Source: Caecitellus pseudoparvulus (Eukaryota > Bigyra: Bicosoecida). Taken from it: a stretch of DNA of 64,000 nt. Below the pieces are notes generated by a model, which saw only the letters and a program-made list of their open reading frames with translations, was not told where the DNA came from and did no database searches. The stretch covers positions 248,001 through 312,000 of the forward strand of contig CBFFRQ010000032.1 in the NCBI GenBank assembly GCA_965644315.1, read 5' to 3'. Positions 1 through 10,585 of this stretch are shown here, piece after piece. Numbering within the stretch: position 1 is the stretch's first letter; every line of letters begins with the position of its first letter. The translations under genes and the position numbers were made by a program.

Positions 1-260
1 CAAGCCCTTGTCGCAGGGGCGGTGGTGGTGTGAGCAGCTGGCCGAGCAAGGCCAAAGCGAGCAATCTGCCTGGTTGCGCAAAATACTTCACATACTCTTC
101 TCGATACTTGGTGCGCAGTCTTACAAACTCAGCAGGCCTCCTGTAGCTGGCTATTGCCCTGCCTCTACTTTCCGAGCCCCCCTCTGCGCGTGCTGCACAA
201 ACCAGCAGCAGGCAACACCACGCCGCTGCCGTAACCGCCTTCCACAAGCGCGCCAACACA

Positions 261-2067
261 ATGGCGACTGAAGGCGGCGACCTGACAGCCGTCTCCGAGG
301 CACGCATAGAGCAGGCGGTCCGAGACGATGGCTACTTCCACGCCACCTACCACACCGCGCGGCAAGATTTCCTCGCCGCAGCACAGACCGTGCCACACTG
401 CCGCACACTCAGCCTGCGCATTGGGGAGGAGGAGGACTTGCGGTGAGTGCACTGGGCAGGCCCAGGACGCAGTGCCCAGTAGAAGCACACATTCACCCTT
501 CTTGTCCTGCCTCGTCGCTCCCAGGGGCCCGTTCGGGGAGGAGCTGTGCATCACGCTGGCGATTGTGCGGTCGCCGGACGACGAGGAGGAGCCAGCGCAG
601 CCCTCTGCCGTATTCCTGCACACCAGCGGGCTGCACGGCGTTGAGGGCTATGCGGGCTCAGCCATTCAGATCAAGATGCTGCAGGAGTGGGACTCCCTCG
701 GCCCCAAGCTGTCAGCAGGCCAGCTGCTCGTGGTGGCGCACGCAGTGAACCCGTTCGGCATGGCGTGGCGATCTCGCTTTGACCAGGGGAACAGGGACCT
801 CAACCGCAACGGGCTGAATGTGCGGGGCACTGCGGAGGAAGACAGCGCTCGCTTCGCGGCGTTGAAGGCAGAGGGGAACCCTGACTATGACACCTTCAGC
901 GACGTCATCAACCCGACGACCATCGGCTGCTGCGACTGCTTCCCGCTCCGGGCAGCTTGCCTGCTTGCAGTGCACGGCATGGACCGCATGAAGCGGGCCA
1001 CTGCCACGGGGCAGTACGACAATGCTGCTGGCATTTTCTTTGGCGGCTTCTCCCTCGCTGAGAGCTACACGTCCCTGCTGCAGACGCTCGTGGCTCTGGG
1101 CGTGAACCGCGAGAACCCAAACCTGACCCGCTTCGCTCACGTGGACGTGCACACTGGCCTCGGGCAGCCAGGCGTGGCGTCGCTACTGGCGCCCGCGGGC
1201 CAGCCAGTCGGGCTCATTCGTAGCATTGCCGGCGTCGCGGGGGAGGCCCGGCGCACGCAGGACGGCACTGCCCTTCTCGTGCAAGGCAACAGCACTGCCG
1301 GCGTGGCATACCCCATGCAGGGGACGCTGGTGTGTGCCGTCGCGTCCCTGTTGGGCCCACAACACCCTGCCCTGTTCTCGGGGCTGACTCCGGGCACTGA
1401 AGGGGTGGATGGCTGGGAGGAGTGGGTGCGTGCGGAGGCCGCGGCGGCAGAGCCGACCCAAGCCCCTCTGGAGGGGGTGCCGGGGGCTCCTTCGGGTGCA
1501 GCCTCCACCCCTCCTGCCGAGGACGCCGAGGGGAAGGCAGATCCCCCCCAAGCTTCCCCTGTGGATGATTCGGATGTGACGCCAGTCATGCCGAACCCAG
1601 GGGATGCAGCAGCCGCTGCGCCAGGGGCCAGCGACGCGTCGCCCCCAGCTGCTGTCGAGCCCCCCAGCGCAGGGCAGGCCAAGACGCACGAATCGTCCCC
1701 TGCGAGGCATGTGGAGGGTGCCCCGACTCCCCCGCCTGGCACGCCGGCTGTGAAGCTGTTCTTCGCGCAGGAATTCGGCACCGTGCCGCCGGCGGAAGTG
1801 GTGCAGGCACTGCGCGCCTTGAACTGTGTGACTCGCGGCACACAGGAGCCGCTGCCCATCACGGCGCCTGAGCGCACGGCAGTGTTCAAGGCCTTCTTCG
1901 TCAGCACGCCTGAGTGGAAGGAGGCCATCCTGCGGCAGGGCGTGCAGGCATTCCAGCAGTTCGCGACGGCCACCTTTTCCCACACGGGCGAGGAGGGCCT
2001 GGCGAAGCTCGCCACGGCCATGCAAGCCGCAGACGCGCAAGACGCAGGGCCCGAGGGGTCCTCCTGA
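261..2067 (+). CDS. DUF2817 / M14-like zinc carboxypeptidase
   Basis: The model has two exons, 261-442 and 525-2067, giving 574 aa. The 82-nt intron splits an Arg codon (CG|G). The DUF2817 family resembles M14 zinc carboxypeptidases. Visible metal-site candidates are His and Glu in HTSGLHGVEG (about residues 94-103), an M14-like NRDLNRN motif (about 151-157) and a later His in HVDVHTGLG (about 266-274). About 110 residues rich in Pro, Ala and Glu (roughly 353-466) interrupt the domain. The typical family C-terminus then resumes (EFGTVPPAEVV, later AVFKAFFVSTPEWKEAIL). The intact motifs suggest an active peptidase of unknown substrate. No signal peptide is evident. The gene converges on the pantothenate kinase with 69 nt between stops. 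The start is the first ATG of exon 1; nothing is recognised in the 260 nt upstream. Confidence 0.82.
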
Positions 2068-2136
2068 CGCCCCCGCCTTTCCCTGCAAGTGTGCGCACAT
2101 GAACATGAAATGCATTCTCAGCCCCGCACAGCCGCC

Positions 2137-3913
2137 TCAGCTCTGACCCTGCAGGCGGGGCAGCGTTGTTCCCAGCGCAGCTTCCACAGCGGCCGCCTCA
2201 GAGGGGTGCCCCTCCAAGTACGCGAGGCTGCCCGTACGCCCACGCGACAGCCATTCCTTCACCGCCGATGCACGTCGGGGGGGCGGCGCGTCGTCTGCCG
2301 TGGGTGCCCCTGGCGCTGTGGCTGTCGGTTTCGCGGTCGCCTTGCTTGGGTTGCGCGGTTGTTCCTCAAGGGAGAGCAGGAACGCGCCCAGCGCGCCAAA
2401 GTACCCCTCGTGCCGCAAGAACAGCGCCTCCATGGCCCCTTGAGACCAGAAGTGGATGGCAAACGCCAGGCGGCGCATGGCAATGGTGTTGTCGTGCCGC
2501 AGGAAGTTCCCCGCAAACACGACACGCTGCACGCGGTGCTGCTGAGCGCACAAGAACGCCAGCTGGCCGATGTTGTTGGACAGCATGATGAGCAGCGCTC
2601 GTGAGACGTCTGCAGCAGCGGCACCCGCCCGCACCGGCCCAGTGCATGTTTGCCGTGCGTGCGTTTGTGCGCGCACAGTGCGCATGACTGAGCCGAAGGA
2701 GGCTGCTAGCGTGCTGGCCTTCAGGCCAACCTGGGCGTAGTCCCCGCCATAGATGTCCCCCACCGTCAAATCAACGGTGGTGTTGTCGCCCCGCTCAGCC
2801 AACTCCAGCATCTCGCCAAACGAGGTCAGGCCTGTCGCCAGGTGGCACAGTCCGTAAAATGTGCCGCCTCCCAGCGACGTGCCGCTCACGCGCTCCCAAC
2901 GGGTGGACGAGTGCACCAGCATGAGGGAGACACCGGAGCCGACGTTGACCAGTAAGTACGGGTAGTTCTCACCCTGCACCAGGCGCGGCTCGCGCGTGGG
3001 GGGCCCGCCGCCCGGCTGCGACGTCGGCGCGAAAGTGTAGCACTCGTCCGGCACGTGGTCCACGAGGAAGGCCATGCCGGCGACAATGGTGCCCAGCTCG
3101 TCCTGTGGGCACAGACGCATGCCTGTGTGCTGCATCATGGCGTCAGCATACTTGTGCGCGCCGCCCCCAGTGCACGGTCTGCGAGGGAGAGGGCCTCGAG
3201 CGGTGCTGCCTGCGGCAGGCTGCGCCAGGCACGCTGCACGCACATGTCCCGCATGCCGTGCCCCACCCCCAACGCCGCAATCATGTCCAGCGCGCCTTCC
3301 ATTCGCTGTGTTTCAAACCGCACAAAGTGAAAGGTGCCTCCCAGCGCCTCCGACCGGAAGGACAGCTCGTCATCGCGAACGCCTGCGGCAGCGCCAAGAA
3401 GCAGTGGTGAATCGCGCACTGCACAGCAAGCAGCCGACCTTCCCCTGCACCGATGTGCTCACCTGTCGCCCCATACGTCTTTGATTTGCGGATGAAGGAG
3501 CTGACACGCTTGGCTGCGTCCAAGTGCGCCCGGGAGCCTTCGCTGTGAAGGTGCGGCGTGGTGAAACGTGTGCGAAACGCGCTGCGGTCGCGCAGGCACT
3601 GGACGGCGCTTCCTTCGCACCTGCAACGCAACACCACCTCTGAACTGGCATCAGGCTCAAAGAACACTACCTTGGCGAGGCTGCCGCCGATGTCCATGCC
3701 CACGAAGCGCCCCGCGTCCACAAGGCTGCGCAACCCAGCGTACAACTGGTCCAAGCTGCTGGTTGGTTGAGCAGGCGCCACACAGTTTGAGGACCCAGCT
3801 CGCCGACGAAGGGCCCATGCTACTGCCGCCGCACCAAGGCCAAGACCCGCTGCCCAAGCCCACCCTGCACCGGAGCAGCGCCGCTTGGCTTCGGCAGGGG
3901 GCGCTGCAGGCAT
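2137..3913 (-). CDS. PANK: Type II pantothenate kinase (eukaryotic PanK/Fumble family)
   Basis: This enzyme phosphorylates pantothenate, the first step of coenzyme A synthesis. The model has three exons, read 3913-3463, 3382-3244 and 3178-2137 (543 aa), with introns of 80 and 65 nt. The splices restore family motifs: the phosphate loop DIGGSLAKVVFFEP (about 74-87), GTFHFVRFETQRM, CTGGGAHKYADAM (about 199-211), YPYLLVNVGSGVSLM (about 270-284) and GTSLGGGTFYGL. The end of the kinase domain has SRALLIMLSNNIGQLA and VVFAGNFLRHD. A hydrophobic stretch near residues 18-35 may anchor the protein to a membrane. An in-frame ATG at 4129 would add 72 residues, possibly a targeting peptide. About 25 residues before SRALL are extra relative to relatives and could hide another intron. 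Identification is firm; the N-terminus is not. Confidence 0.88.
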
Positions 3914-5078
3914 GCTGCCGGCGCCGTGGTGGGGAGGTGGGTGTGGGTGGCTGTCTGCCGCCGCAGTGTGCACAAGGCTGTGGCAGCGTCGCAACTTGGA
4001 TGGTTTATGGGGTGTGGTGTGGATCGCCAAACGGCCACCCCAAGGAACAAGGCGGGGGAGACGATGTGCAGTGAGGCATCCAGTGGCTAGCCTTCGGTGG
4101 CGAAGTGTGAGGCGGCAAAGTGTGGCCATGTGAAGTGCTCTTGGAGCGGCAGTGTTGCCAAGTGCAGTGCACTTGCGGCCAATAACCGGACCTTTCAGCG
4201 TTCAAGCTGCAGAGGAGTGCGTGACTCAAACATTCACACCTCCACTGGGCGTCTGAAAGACAACTGCTGTCTTTGGCACAGGTAAACGTGCTCACAGACA
4301 CTCAGCCCTCGCTTTGCGTGGCTGCTGTGCCGGCTCTGCGCACCTTCTTCCCTCATCAGGCGGGACGCTGCCCAACGTGCCCACGACGCTGCTACCTGTC
4401 GTGACTCTTTGAAGGTACACAAGTGTTTATCCTTACGGAGTCCCGTGCCCCAGGCCTGTCTGTGGAGCGTGGGATTTCCTGTCGGTCGGTGGGTGGTGAG
4501 AGACCACGAAACGCCGCTGTGCGCCACGTCCACACCTCGCGTGGCGCACCCTGCAGGGTCAAGTGCAGCCACAGGCCCGGGAGCCTGTGAGTCTCCTGCT
4601 TCGCTGCCTGCGTTTGCACGCTGGCGTGGCGGCCAGCCGAACGCTCAGCTTGTGAGGAGCTGCGTTGGCTGGTGGATGATCACCCCGCCGCGCAACCACA
4701 CAGGTGCACGCATCCCTTGAACGACGCCCTCTCCAGCCAGACATGATGCCCCAGGTCATGGTGCGTGTCCAACCACCGCTCTGTCGAGCCGGGGTGGCTT
4801 GTCGGCGCCTCGTGTGATGGCTCTCAGCGGAAACTGAGCGCCACAAACAGCAGCAATTTCCGCTCCGCCTCACGGCTCCCTGGCTTGTCATCGATGGCCT
4901 TGCTGCGATTGTCTGATGACGACTGCATGCTCTGTGCTGTGCATTGGTTTTCGTCCTCGCATGATCACGCGTCGTCGCCCTGCCGTAGCGCACGGCGTTG
5001 ACTGTAGCCCTTCCCGCTTCTCACCAGGACTTGCCTCCAAGCACGTGCTCTTTTCGTGCTTCTCAGGCTACCTACGGC
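3914..5078. other. Intergenic region between divergent genes
   Basis: This stretch separates the pantothenate kinase (-) from the disordered protein (+) and should hold both promoters. Only unconvincing open frames are present on either strand. One alternative: ATG at 4743 opens a six-codon exon ending 4760 before GTGCGT, in phase with the acceptor at 5066, so the plus-strand gene could start there. No tRNA, repeat or mobile element was seen. Confidence 0.4.
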
Positions 5079-8010
5079 ATGAACCCTGGCCCAGCCTTCG
5101 TTGAGACCAGTGTCCATGACGGCTTTGGTGCACTGCTGGGCCGCCACGGCCCCACAGCGGCCCAGGCAAGCTTGGCTCAGCACACCTTCGGCGTGAGCCA
5201 AGGCATGCAGCAGGGCGTGTCACAGGTGCGTCTGCTGTCCCCGGAAGAGCGCAGCGTCACGTCAGTGCTCAGTAAAGCGCACTTTGACGCGTTTGCTCGC
5301 GCAAGTTTCTGCGTCCCACGCCCCTGTGCGCCTGCGAGTGCTCCAAAGCAAGCCGGCAAACTCCGCCTGCTTCGATTCACAGGGCGTGGTGTTTACGTCG
5401 ACAGGGCCTGTGGCACACATGCAGCACAGCAGCTCCTCCATTCTGAGCGTGCGGTCGTCGTCCCCCTCCTCTGCGAGGGCTGAGTCTGTCCTCTCCTGCG
5501 CCCTTAGCGCCGACGTTCAGGCGCAGCAAGGCTGGGAAACTGCTTCCGCGTCAAAACGCCGACGCAAAGGGTCTGGCGCAAGACCGCCCCACGCAGTTGC
5601 TGCAGACATGCAGGCACATGGCCGAGCATTGCACCAACCCATGCCTTCCCCTGTGCGCCTGGAAGGGAAGCCTGCGCATTGCGTGCTGCCCGGCGGAGGC
5701 AGAGTGTGCCTGCGCCTGAGAGGCGTGCTGGTGGGCTTCGCAGGGGCCCCCTCACAGCCCCAGCCCTTGCGCCTGCTGCACAGTGGATACCTCAGTGCGG
5801 GGAACCCAGAGGTGTCTGTTGCCGGGGTCAAGCCCCGTGGTGGGGGTGCGCCACTGCCAGGACAGCTGCCGAGGCCTGTGCGGTTGACTCCCCGGGCGCA
5901 GGCTCGTTCGGCGCTGGTGCCTGGCGCGCTGGCCAGACACCACTCCGCACCTGTCCAGCCGGCCTTCACAGTGGACGTGCCCAGCCAAGCCCTGGGCAGG
6001 ATGCACGCGCCGCTGCCGCCGACCACCCTACCCGTGGCCGGCATGGGGCACTACCTGGGTGCTCACGATGCATTCGGCACGCAGGTGCCTGCACAGGACT
6101 TCAGCGGGGACGCACACTGCATGGAGGCTGTGCTGAACGCGCAGCCCGAGGCCACCCGCCGCCGGCGCGCGGCATCGGCCCAAATGGACGAATCGGATGA
6201 TGACGGCGCCTGCTCTGAGGACGCCTTCGACAGCTGCAGCTGGGACACAGAGGAGGGCGCCCCCGCCGCCCAGCCCCACGTCCCAGCCCCCACTGGCCTG
6301 CGCATTGACCTGCCCGGCGCCACCTCCGCGCGGCGGCATGGCGCAGGCGGTGTCACGGTGACCCCCCCTGGCACGCCGGTGCTCCCCACAGGGCACGGGG
6401 GAGCCCGGGTGGTCACGCCGCGCTCCTCAGCGCTGGGCTCCCACAGTGCACCCCCCAGCCCCACTGGTGCCAGCAGCGACACTGGGCCGCTCAGTGCCTC
6501 CGGCATGCCGACGCTGACCGTCACCACGGCCGGCGCCGGGTCCGTCGCGCTGGCCCTGCCGTCAGCCTCTGGCACGTCAGGCCAGGGGGGCTTCTCGCCT
6601 CAGCGGTCGCTGCCTGTGTCTCCCCTCGCGCGCACCAAGCCCTCCTTTGGCCTGCTGGGGGACGACGAGGACGGCGAAGGCGACGGCGCCATGCGCACTC
6701 GGCGCCGCTCCCTCAGTCTGTCTGCCAAGGCCTCCGCCCTGCGGCCCCACACCGCCCTGAGCGCCGCGCCAGGACGGCGCACCCTGGGGCGCTCCCGGGC
6801 TCACTCGGACGGGCGCCTGCCCACGACGCCCATCGTGGGGGGGGGGCGCGCCGGCAGCCCGTGTCCGTGGGATGACACCCCGGACCCCAGTGCCGGCTTG
6901 CTGGTGGAGCAGGCCCCCCAGCCAACGCCCATCGTGACGATGCTGGGCAGTCACGCGGGAGACCAGCAAGCGGCAGTGGGCTTCTTCCCCCCCAATGCCG
7001 GCCCGCACACGCCCCCCTCAGCCCTGGACATCCTCCGACCGGACCCCATTGCTCGGCACGACGTGCAAGTGCGCCAGCGACAACCCAAGGCAGCGCAGAT
7101 GGGGGCACCCCCCACCCCCCTGCCCCCTGCAGCACAGTCCATCGCCCCTCTCAAGGTGCACTCGGTGCCGCCTGACGCAGTGCCTGTCCACCGGGCCCAC
7201 GGCGTGCAGCGCCGGGGGGCGTCGGGGCGCTCCCTGTCCTCAGACCCAGAGGTCCCCGTCCCGCTGCAGCCAGCCTCCCCCGCCGCCCGCCATGCGCGGG
7301 CACAGGCTGCTGTGCCTGTGTGTGGCGTGCGGCCCAAGGCACGCCCAGGCATGGGGCATGGCGCCTACGCCATCCCCGCACACGCCCTGAGCAGGTCCCG
7401 GTCGGCGGGCGTGAGCGTTGGCGGCACAGCGCACAGGGCAACGCCCGGCGTGCCCACACCGCCTCCCGTCGTGGCAGGGGTTCAACTGGCAGGGGCTGCT
7501 GTGCCACCCCAGGCAGGCGGGGGTGGGGGGCCCTTCCTGCACGCATCTCCCACTACCTCTGTCGGCATGCCCGTGCAGCTGTCCCCGCCTGGAGGCATGC
7601 CGCACCCCGCAGCGGCTGGTGCGGGGGGAGGGCTGTCTGGCTTCGCTGCCACCACGGTCGTGTCCTTCCCCCACGTGCAGCTGGGCCGCCCTCCGCCGCC
7701 CCTCCGCAGCCACGACGCCAGCGGGCAGGGCAGCCCTCGAGGGGGGGAGCGACGAGCTGCCTGGAGCGCTGAGCCAGGCAACGCCCGGCTCAGCGACGGA
7801 GTGCCCCTGCAGTCACCCGGCACGGACGCGCTGGCTTTCGAAGCGTCCCATGGCCTGCTGGGGCAGGCTTCGTACCAGGGACATGTGACGGATGATGACT
7901 TCTTCATGGCGCTGACAGGGGACCAGGGACACCTCATGTCCTTTGGTCCAGATGACATGCACGCCGGCCACAGCGGCGCGAACGCCGCCGAGCAGTTCCT
8001 GGCCCACTAG
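5079..8010 (+). CDS. Large Pro/Ser/Gly-rich disordered protein, unknown function
   Basis: I do not recognise this gene. The model uses exons up to 5225 and 5383-8010 (intron 157 nt, CAG|gtgcgt to ttcacag|GGC, phase 0). It starts at the first ATG after an acceptor-like site at 5066. The first exon encodes a conserved-looking segment (GPAFVETSVHDGFGALLG). The rest is about 875 residues of low-complexity sequence with a basic KRRRKGSG stretch, an acidic stretch near 6180-6260 and many SPS, TPP and PPGTP-type motifs, suggestive of proline-directed phosphorylation. The C-terminus is acidic and hydrophobic (DDDFFMALTGDQ). Such layouts occur in regulatory or scaffold proteins, but no function can be assigned. 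The true first exon may lie further upstream. Confidence 0.62.
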
Positions 8011-8155
8011 ACCCCACCGCCCTCCGCCCTGATTGAGTGACGTGTGCACCCCCTCGCTTCGTGAGTCCCCGAGCCGGCAAGGTTTGTTAGACTGTGTATT
8101 GTGTTACCGTGCAGACTTCCCTTGCTCGCTCCGTGCGTACCAATGCATCGCTGTT

Positions 8156-8936
8156 TCAGCCCAGCACAGTTTCCCCCACAGCCAGCAGCTCCACATCAAA
8201 GGTGACTGCTTCGCCAGCAGCCACGAGCGGTGGTAGGCCGGCGCTCCCGAAAGCGAAGTCGCAAGGCACCTTTACCAAGGCCCTCTCACCCAGAGACATC
8301 TTCGGCAGAGCGGCATCCAGCCCTGTGGGGAAAGGGTGGGAACAATGTTCGGGCACGCAGACTGCATCTGTCAGGGACGGCACCGCACCGTCGACAAGTT
8401 GCCCCACTCCCACGCGCACAAGCTCCGGCTGACGACGATGCCGGGTGCTGTCAATGGGCTCCTTGCGGCCACCAACCTGCGCCGGCAGCCAGAGGAGCAC
8501 AAGCCATGCGCCTGCAGAGGAAAGCGTGACGACTGCGGCCTGAGCTGCACGCACAAACGCCTCGTAGTGTACTCGACACGTGCTGTCATGCCATGGAAAA
8601 GTTTTCCCGTCACTGTGCGAGCATTTGGTTGGGCGTCAGTGTCATTATGCAGGCCTGGGTCGGCGTTCCCCTTGCTCAGAGCCGATCGCAGGAAGTCAGC
8701 ACTCACCCCTCCTTCAACACGGTGACTTCCACGTCCTTTCCTAGAATGGGCACGCGCTGTGAATCGCTGATCCGCACAACACCTGCCGGCTTTCTGTCTG
8801 CCTTGCGCTTCGCAGAGCCGCTCAGCTCCTCTGCCAGAGCCGCCACTTCCACAGACGGGCCGACTGTGCGCTTGGCTGCGGAGTCAACGGTGGGCTCAGC
8901 ACCGCTTCCGCCGCTGCCTGACGCTGCCGCAGCCAT
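8156..8936 (-). CDS. FKBP-type peptidyl-prolyl cis-trans isomerase
   Basis: The model has four exons, read 8936-8707, 8582-8555, 8476-8389 and 8322-8156 (170 aa). Splicing reconstructs an FKBP fold: VTVLKEG, RVHYEAF, VGGRKEPIDSTRHRRQPEL, VGVGQLVDG joined to LDAALPKMSLGERALVKVP, then FAFGSAGLPP and TFDVELLAV. The FKBP12 Tyr (VHY) and Asp (IDST) positions are kept. The Trp at the pocket floor is Leu here, as in many divergent FKBPs, so catalysis may be weak. The first 65 residues are Ala/Ser-rich with a basic patch (SAKRKADRKP). Introns 2 (78 nt) and 3 (66 nt) are multiples of three without stops, so only the family alignment reveals them. The start is the ATG inside a GCC-rich context; an upstream in-frame start at 9128 is less likely. 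Confidence 0.83.
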
Positions 8937-9261
8937 CTTCCACAGGAAAAGCGCAGAAAGGCACAGATAAAGTACCCTGTTTGGGAGGTTGCAAGCTCCA
9001 CTGAGCTGGCCGTGCCCGCGCGCGCCCACAGCAGGAGCAGAGGACACTCTTGAGCGTTGCCAACACAGGCGTTGACTTGCTTGCACCTCTCTCCGAGCAA
9101 TGTAAGGATCTAGGCAAAAGAAAACCACCCATACAGACCTCGTGGCCTCCCCTTATGTTGAGCACAGCTCTTGATTCTGCCACTTGCCGCGCTGTGTCAC
9201 GTGCGCCACGAGCGCGTTGGGTGTCAAGCCAGCCAGAAACGCACGCGAAACGCGACGAGCT
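8937..9261. promoter_or_regulatory. Shared upstream region of the FKBP gene and the next plus-strand gene
   Basis: These 325 nt lie between two divergent start codons and must contain both promoters and 5' UTRs. No TATA box or other named element could be supported. Confidence 0.4.
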
Positions 9262-10496
9262 ATGAGCCACCTTCCAGGAGCCTGGGGATCCTTCACAGAC
9301 CAATCTTTCTCCTACTCTGGAACCTCTGCACGTAGACTTTCTCCGCGGGTTGAACCGGAGTTCGCAGCGGACCCATGCGGACAAGCAGCGCGTCCGGACG
9401 TCGTGGCGCCACGCCTGCAGCCAGTGCAGCTGGTGCACGATCCGTCTGGGCTCTTCGGATCTGCCAAGCCAAGCACAGCACCAGCACAGCCCGCGCAGCT
9501 ATCAGGTGGGCCAGATGCGCTGCGCAGCAGACCTCAACGTCGCAAGGCTCCAGGGGGGTTGAGGCACACTCCGCGCAAGGCTGCTCCCAGCACGAAGCCG
9601 GTCACGGCACTGGCAGCAAAGCTGGCTGCAGCGACGGCAGCGGCCGAAGAGGTCACACGTGCCATGGCTGGTGAGGAAGCAGTCGTGGCTTTCGCCGAGG
9701 CCAGGCCGGTTCTGAGTCTGCCCACGCTGTGCATGGTGGTCGGCACGGCCAAGAGGTGAGGCCACTGTGCCGCGCCGAGCTGCCCGCAGGACACAGCGCA
9801 CTGCTCTTGCCCCCCCTCCCTGCGCACAGCACGCACCCATCCCCCATTCGTTTCTACGGGGACCGGGCGGAGTACCTCTTCCAGCACCCCTCACAGCCGA
9901 AGCAGGTCAAGATGGTCATGTGGTACGCGGACATGACGGACTTCACCTCGCCAGCGCCGGGGTCAACCGCCAACGCAGCAGCGCCAGTGCACATGGGAGC
10001 GTCGGGCCTACCTTGGCTCACGTTCCGCATCCCACACCGCCTGCGCGAGTTTAAAGGGGACTACGACCCCACCAACGCAGCACACTGCCTGGCAGTGCAG
10101 CTGGCAACGCCGGGGGGCGTGCGTCTGCTGTGGGACAGTGTGCTGGAGGCAGGACTCTTGCCGCCGCACAGCCTGAGCCCAGGCACCTCGGCTGCCCTGG
10201 GGCGCAAGCAGTCCCATCGTGGGCGCTCGCTCCGCGTGTCCCCCGCCACAAAAGCGCCGCAGCAGCCGCCCCTCAGCCCCCTCGTGCAACCCAACAAACG
10301 GGCGGACCTGCACGAACCGAAGCGGGGCCGCGGTTCGCGGCGCCTGCAGCGTGGCAGACAGCGCCCCGGTAGCCGTACTGCGGGGACGCGAGTGTACGGG
10401 CGGCGGAATACGAGCGGTATGAAGTTCGGAACGCTGCTGGATTCCCTGGATGCGTTGCTGCCTGATCTGCCCCGCCGCGGGGCTGGGCAGAAGTGA
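9262..10496 (+). CDS. Uncharacterised protein with a globular C-terminal domain
   Basis: I do not recognise this gene. The model has two exons, 9262-9755 and 9830-10496 (386 aa). The 74-nt intron splits a Ser codon (AG|C). The N-terminal third is rich in Ala, Pro and Arg and looks disordered. A more ordered segment from about residue 115 to 300 spans the intron; it includes FYGDRAEYLFQHPSQP, KMVMWYADMTDF and LTFRIPHRLREFKGDYDP. Its mix of strands and a terminal helix is reminiscent of PH-like folds, but that is a guess. The last 90 residues are strongly basic (KRGRGSRRLQRGRQR), which may indicate nucleic-acid binding or nuclear location. Translation might start at the in-frame ATG at 9184. 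Confidence 0.6.
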
Positions 10497-10585
10497 TGCG
10501 GCGGGTGCCCTCCGCGCAAGGCGTGCGCACTGCATCTGCCACCCCAGGCCGATCATACATTCGAATGCAAGTCATCGCTTAGACA

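Noticed and set aside
2640-2715. Possible third intron in the pantothenate kinase before SRALLIM
   Set aside because: The best GT-AG pair (67 nt) breaks the reading frame, so the segment was kept as coding.
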